Assembly: GCA_964591255.1 (NCBI GenBank)
Contig: CAZQAA010000191.1
Span: 1-23,255 of the forward strand
DNA length: 23,255 bases
Source: CAZQAA01 sp964591255
GTDB lineage: Bacteria > Desulfobacterota > DSM-4660 > Desulfatiglandales > Desulfatiglandaceae
Direction of reading: 5' to 3'
Made by a program: the position numbers and the translations under genes. Under the pieces are notes generated by a model. The model did no database searches. It was not told the origin of the DNA and was given only the letters and a program-made list of their open reading frames with translations. Below are positions 22,401 to 23,255 of the stretch, piece after piece (position 1 is the stretch's first letter; every line of letters starts with the position of its first letter).

Positions 22401-23255
22401 TTAGTCAGTCAGTGCCCTTTTGATGCATTTCATGACAGAATCTATATGATAATAACCTGGTCCGTTAAGGAAGACGACAACCATGTGTGGCCTTCCGGAA
22501 TTTTCCTCAACATATCCTGCCCGCGTCCTGATTCCTTCCAGCGTACCGCTCTTGAATAAAAATCCCCCTCTTTTTTTGAGCAAATGCCTGTACGGCATAA
22601 ATCGTTTCAGAATACGGAGCATATCTATGGCCGTGATACGGTTTTCTCTGGAAACACCTGACCCCTCGACCATCCTGATATCTTTCAGACCCAGCACGTC
22701 CCGGCCATACATGGATACAGACCTAATCCCCTTGGATAATGTACCCGGAGGGCCGTATACATGGGCGCCCAATGCAAGGAATATCTGGTTTGCCATAAAG
22801 TTGTTCGAAAACTCCATCATCTTCCCTATGACATCCTCCAGTCTGAACCTGGAATAATAGGTATAAATCAGTCTGTCCGCCGGATCTACTCTGCCCAGCC
22901 GGATCATGCCCGTGCTCTTTACACCCCTTTCCGTCAGAAGATACAAAAGCAGCTCTCCTGCATATCTCGTTATATCACCCTTTTCATGGGTAAATGTATA
23001 CCGGCCTTTGTCCAGCCCGAGCTGCCGCACCTTTTCCACCGCAAAAGGAATCATGGGTGTCTGGGGTTCTGCCGAAACTATCCTCCCCTGTTGATCGTGT
23101 TTAAAAAAAATCGTATTGAAATTTGCGCATAAGGCCCCGCATGGGGCATCATACGGGTTGGTGGATCCATCGGTCCCAGGGATACGGATGTCCCCGGAAA
23201 AATATGTGTCGTCCAGCACCATGTCTTTAAAGGTCCGAACCTTTTTTGAAAGGGT
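22401..23255 (-). CDS. dacB: PBP4-type D-alanyl-D-alanine carboxypeptidase/endopeptidase, 5' end missing
   Basis: The frame is open to the right edge. The 11 codons before the apparent ATG 23222 stay open (TLSKKVRTFKD), so the true start lies outside the window. In the 284 visible residues MEFSNNFMANQ carries the SxN motif and FKSGTLEGIRTRAGYV carries the KTG-like KSG motif of peptidase family S13. The SxxK nucleophile motif would lie in the missing part. The enzyme trims or cleaves peptidoglycan peptides in the periplasm. It converges on recD with 38 bp between the stops, where ATGG-catc-CCAT (22363-22374) is only a weak hairpin. Confidence 0.88.
   Translation of the reverse strand, partial: TLSKKVRTFKDMVLDDTYFSGDIRIPGTDGSTNPYDAPCGALCANFNTIFFKHDQQGRIVSAEPQTPMIPFAVEKVRQLGLDKGRYTFTHEKGDITRYAGELLLYLLTERGVKSTGMIRLGRVDPADRLIYTYYSRFRLEDVIGKMMEFSNNFMANQIFLALGAHVYGPPGTLSKGIRSVSMYGRDVLGLKDIRMVEGSGVSRENRITAIDMLRILKRFMPYRHLLKKRGGFLFKSGTLEGIRTRAGYVEENSGRPHMVVVFLNGPGYYHIDSVMKCIKRALTD

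Noticed and set aside
1..23255. CRISPR array, tRNA, rRNA, phage or conjugative element
   Set aside because: On reading both strands I saw no regularly spaced repeats, cloverleaf-like genes or structural phage genes. The only mobile trace is the IS200-type remnant.

Overview
The window looks like chromosomal DNA from a member of the Desulfobacterota (classical Deltaproteobacteria). Three things point there. Aromatic biosynthesis is of mixed type: an archaeal-type entry (ADH synthase plus 3-dehydroquinate synthase II) joined to bacterial AroK, AroC, PheA and TyrA. The adenylate kinase carries the C-X5-H-X15-C-X2-C metal site known from Desulfovibrio gigas. An alaC-hom-apgM cluster is present. 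The species cannot be named from the sequence alone. The left-edge gene (aroB') and the right-edge gene (dacB-like) are both cut by the window.

Positions 1-5590 (minus strand) hold an aromatic amino acid operon, read aroK, aroC, ADH synthase, pheA, tyrA, aroB' and then off the left edge. Its 365-base leader is the most interesting feature. A consensus-like promoter (5562-5590) precedes a 24-codon reading frame whose residues 10-16 are LYCYFFY. The frame ends at two mutually exclusive RNA structures, a 14-position antiterminator duplex and an 11-bp rho-independent terminator with seven U. This is the layout of a ribosome-mediated attenuator responding to charged tRNA-Tyr and tRNA-Phe.

Positions 5610-12029 (minus strand) hold a housekeeping run: a DUF3786 protein, purE, tsaC, an AlaC-type aminotransferase, homoserine dehydrogenase, an ApgM-family phosphoglycerate mutase that may be the missing homoserine kinase, and adk with its own promoter. 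Aspartate semialdehyde is the substrate of homoserine dehydrogenase and also a precursor in the archaeal-type aromatic entry, so the two minus-strand clusters share a metabolic branch point.

Positions 12071-16895 hold corC and lnt, both on the plus strand and normally adjacent. Here a minus-strand DUF4143-type ATPase gene and about 550 bp of gene-poor DNA with an IS200-type transposase remnant lie between them. The corC leader contains a 16-bp hairpin that looks like a dispersed repeat.

Positions 16907-20338 (minus strand) hold ppdK (pyruvate, phosphate dikinase), preceded by a 57-residue two-helix membrane protein gene and a 113-residue protein of unknown function. Positions 20515-23255 hold a stand-alone recD (plus strand) converging on a partial PBP4-type D-Ala-D-Ala carboxypeptidase gene (minus strand). 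I saw no tRNA, rRNA or CRISPR array.
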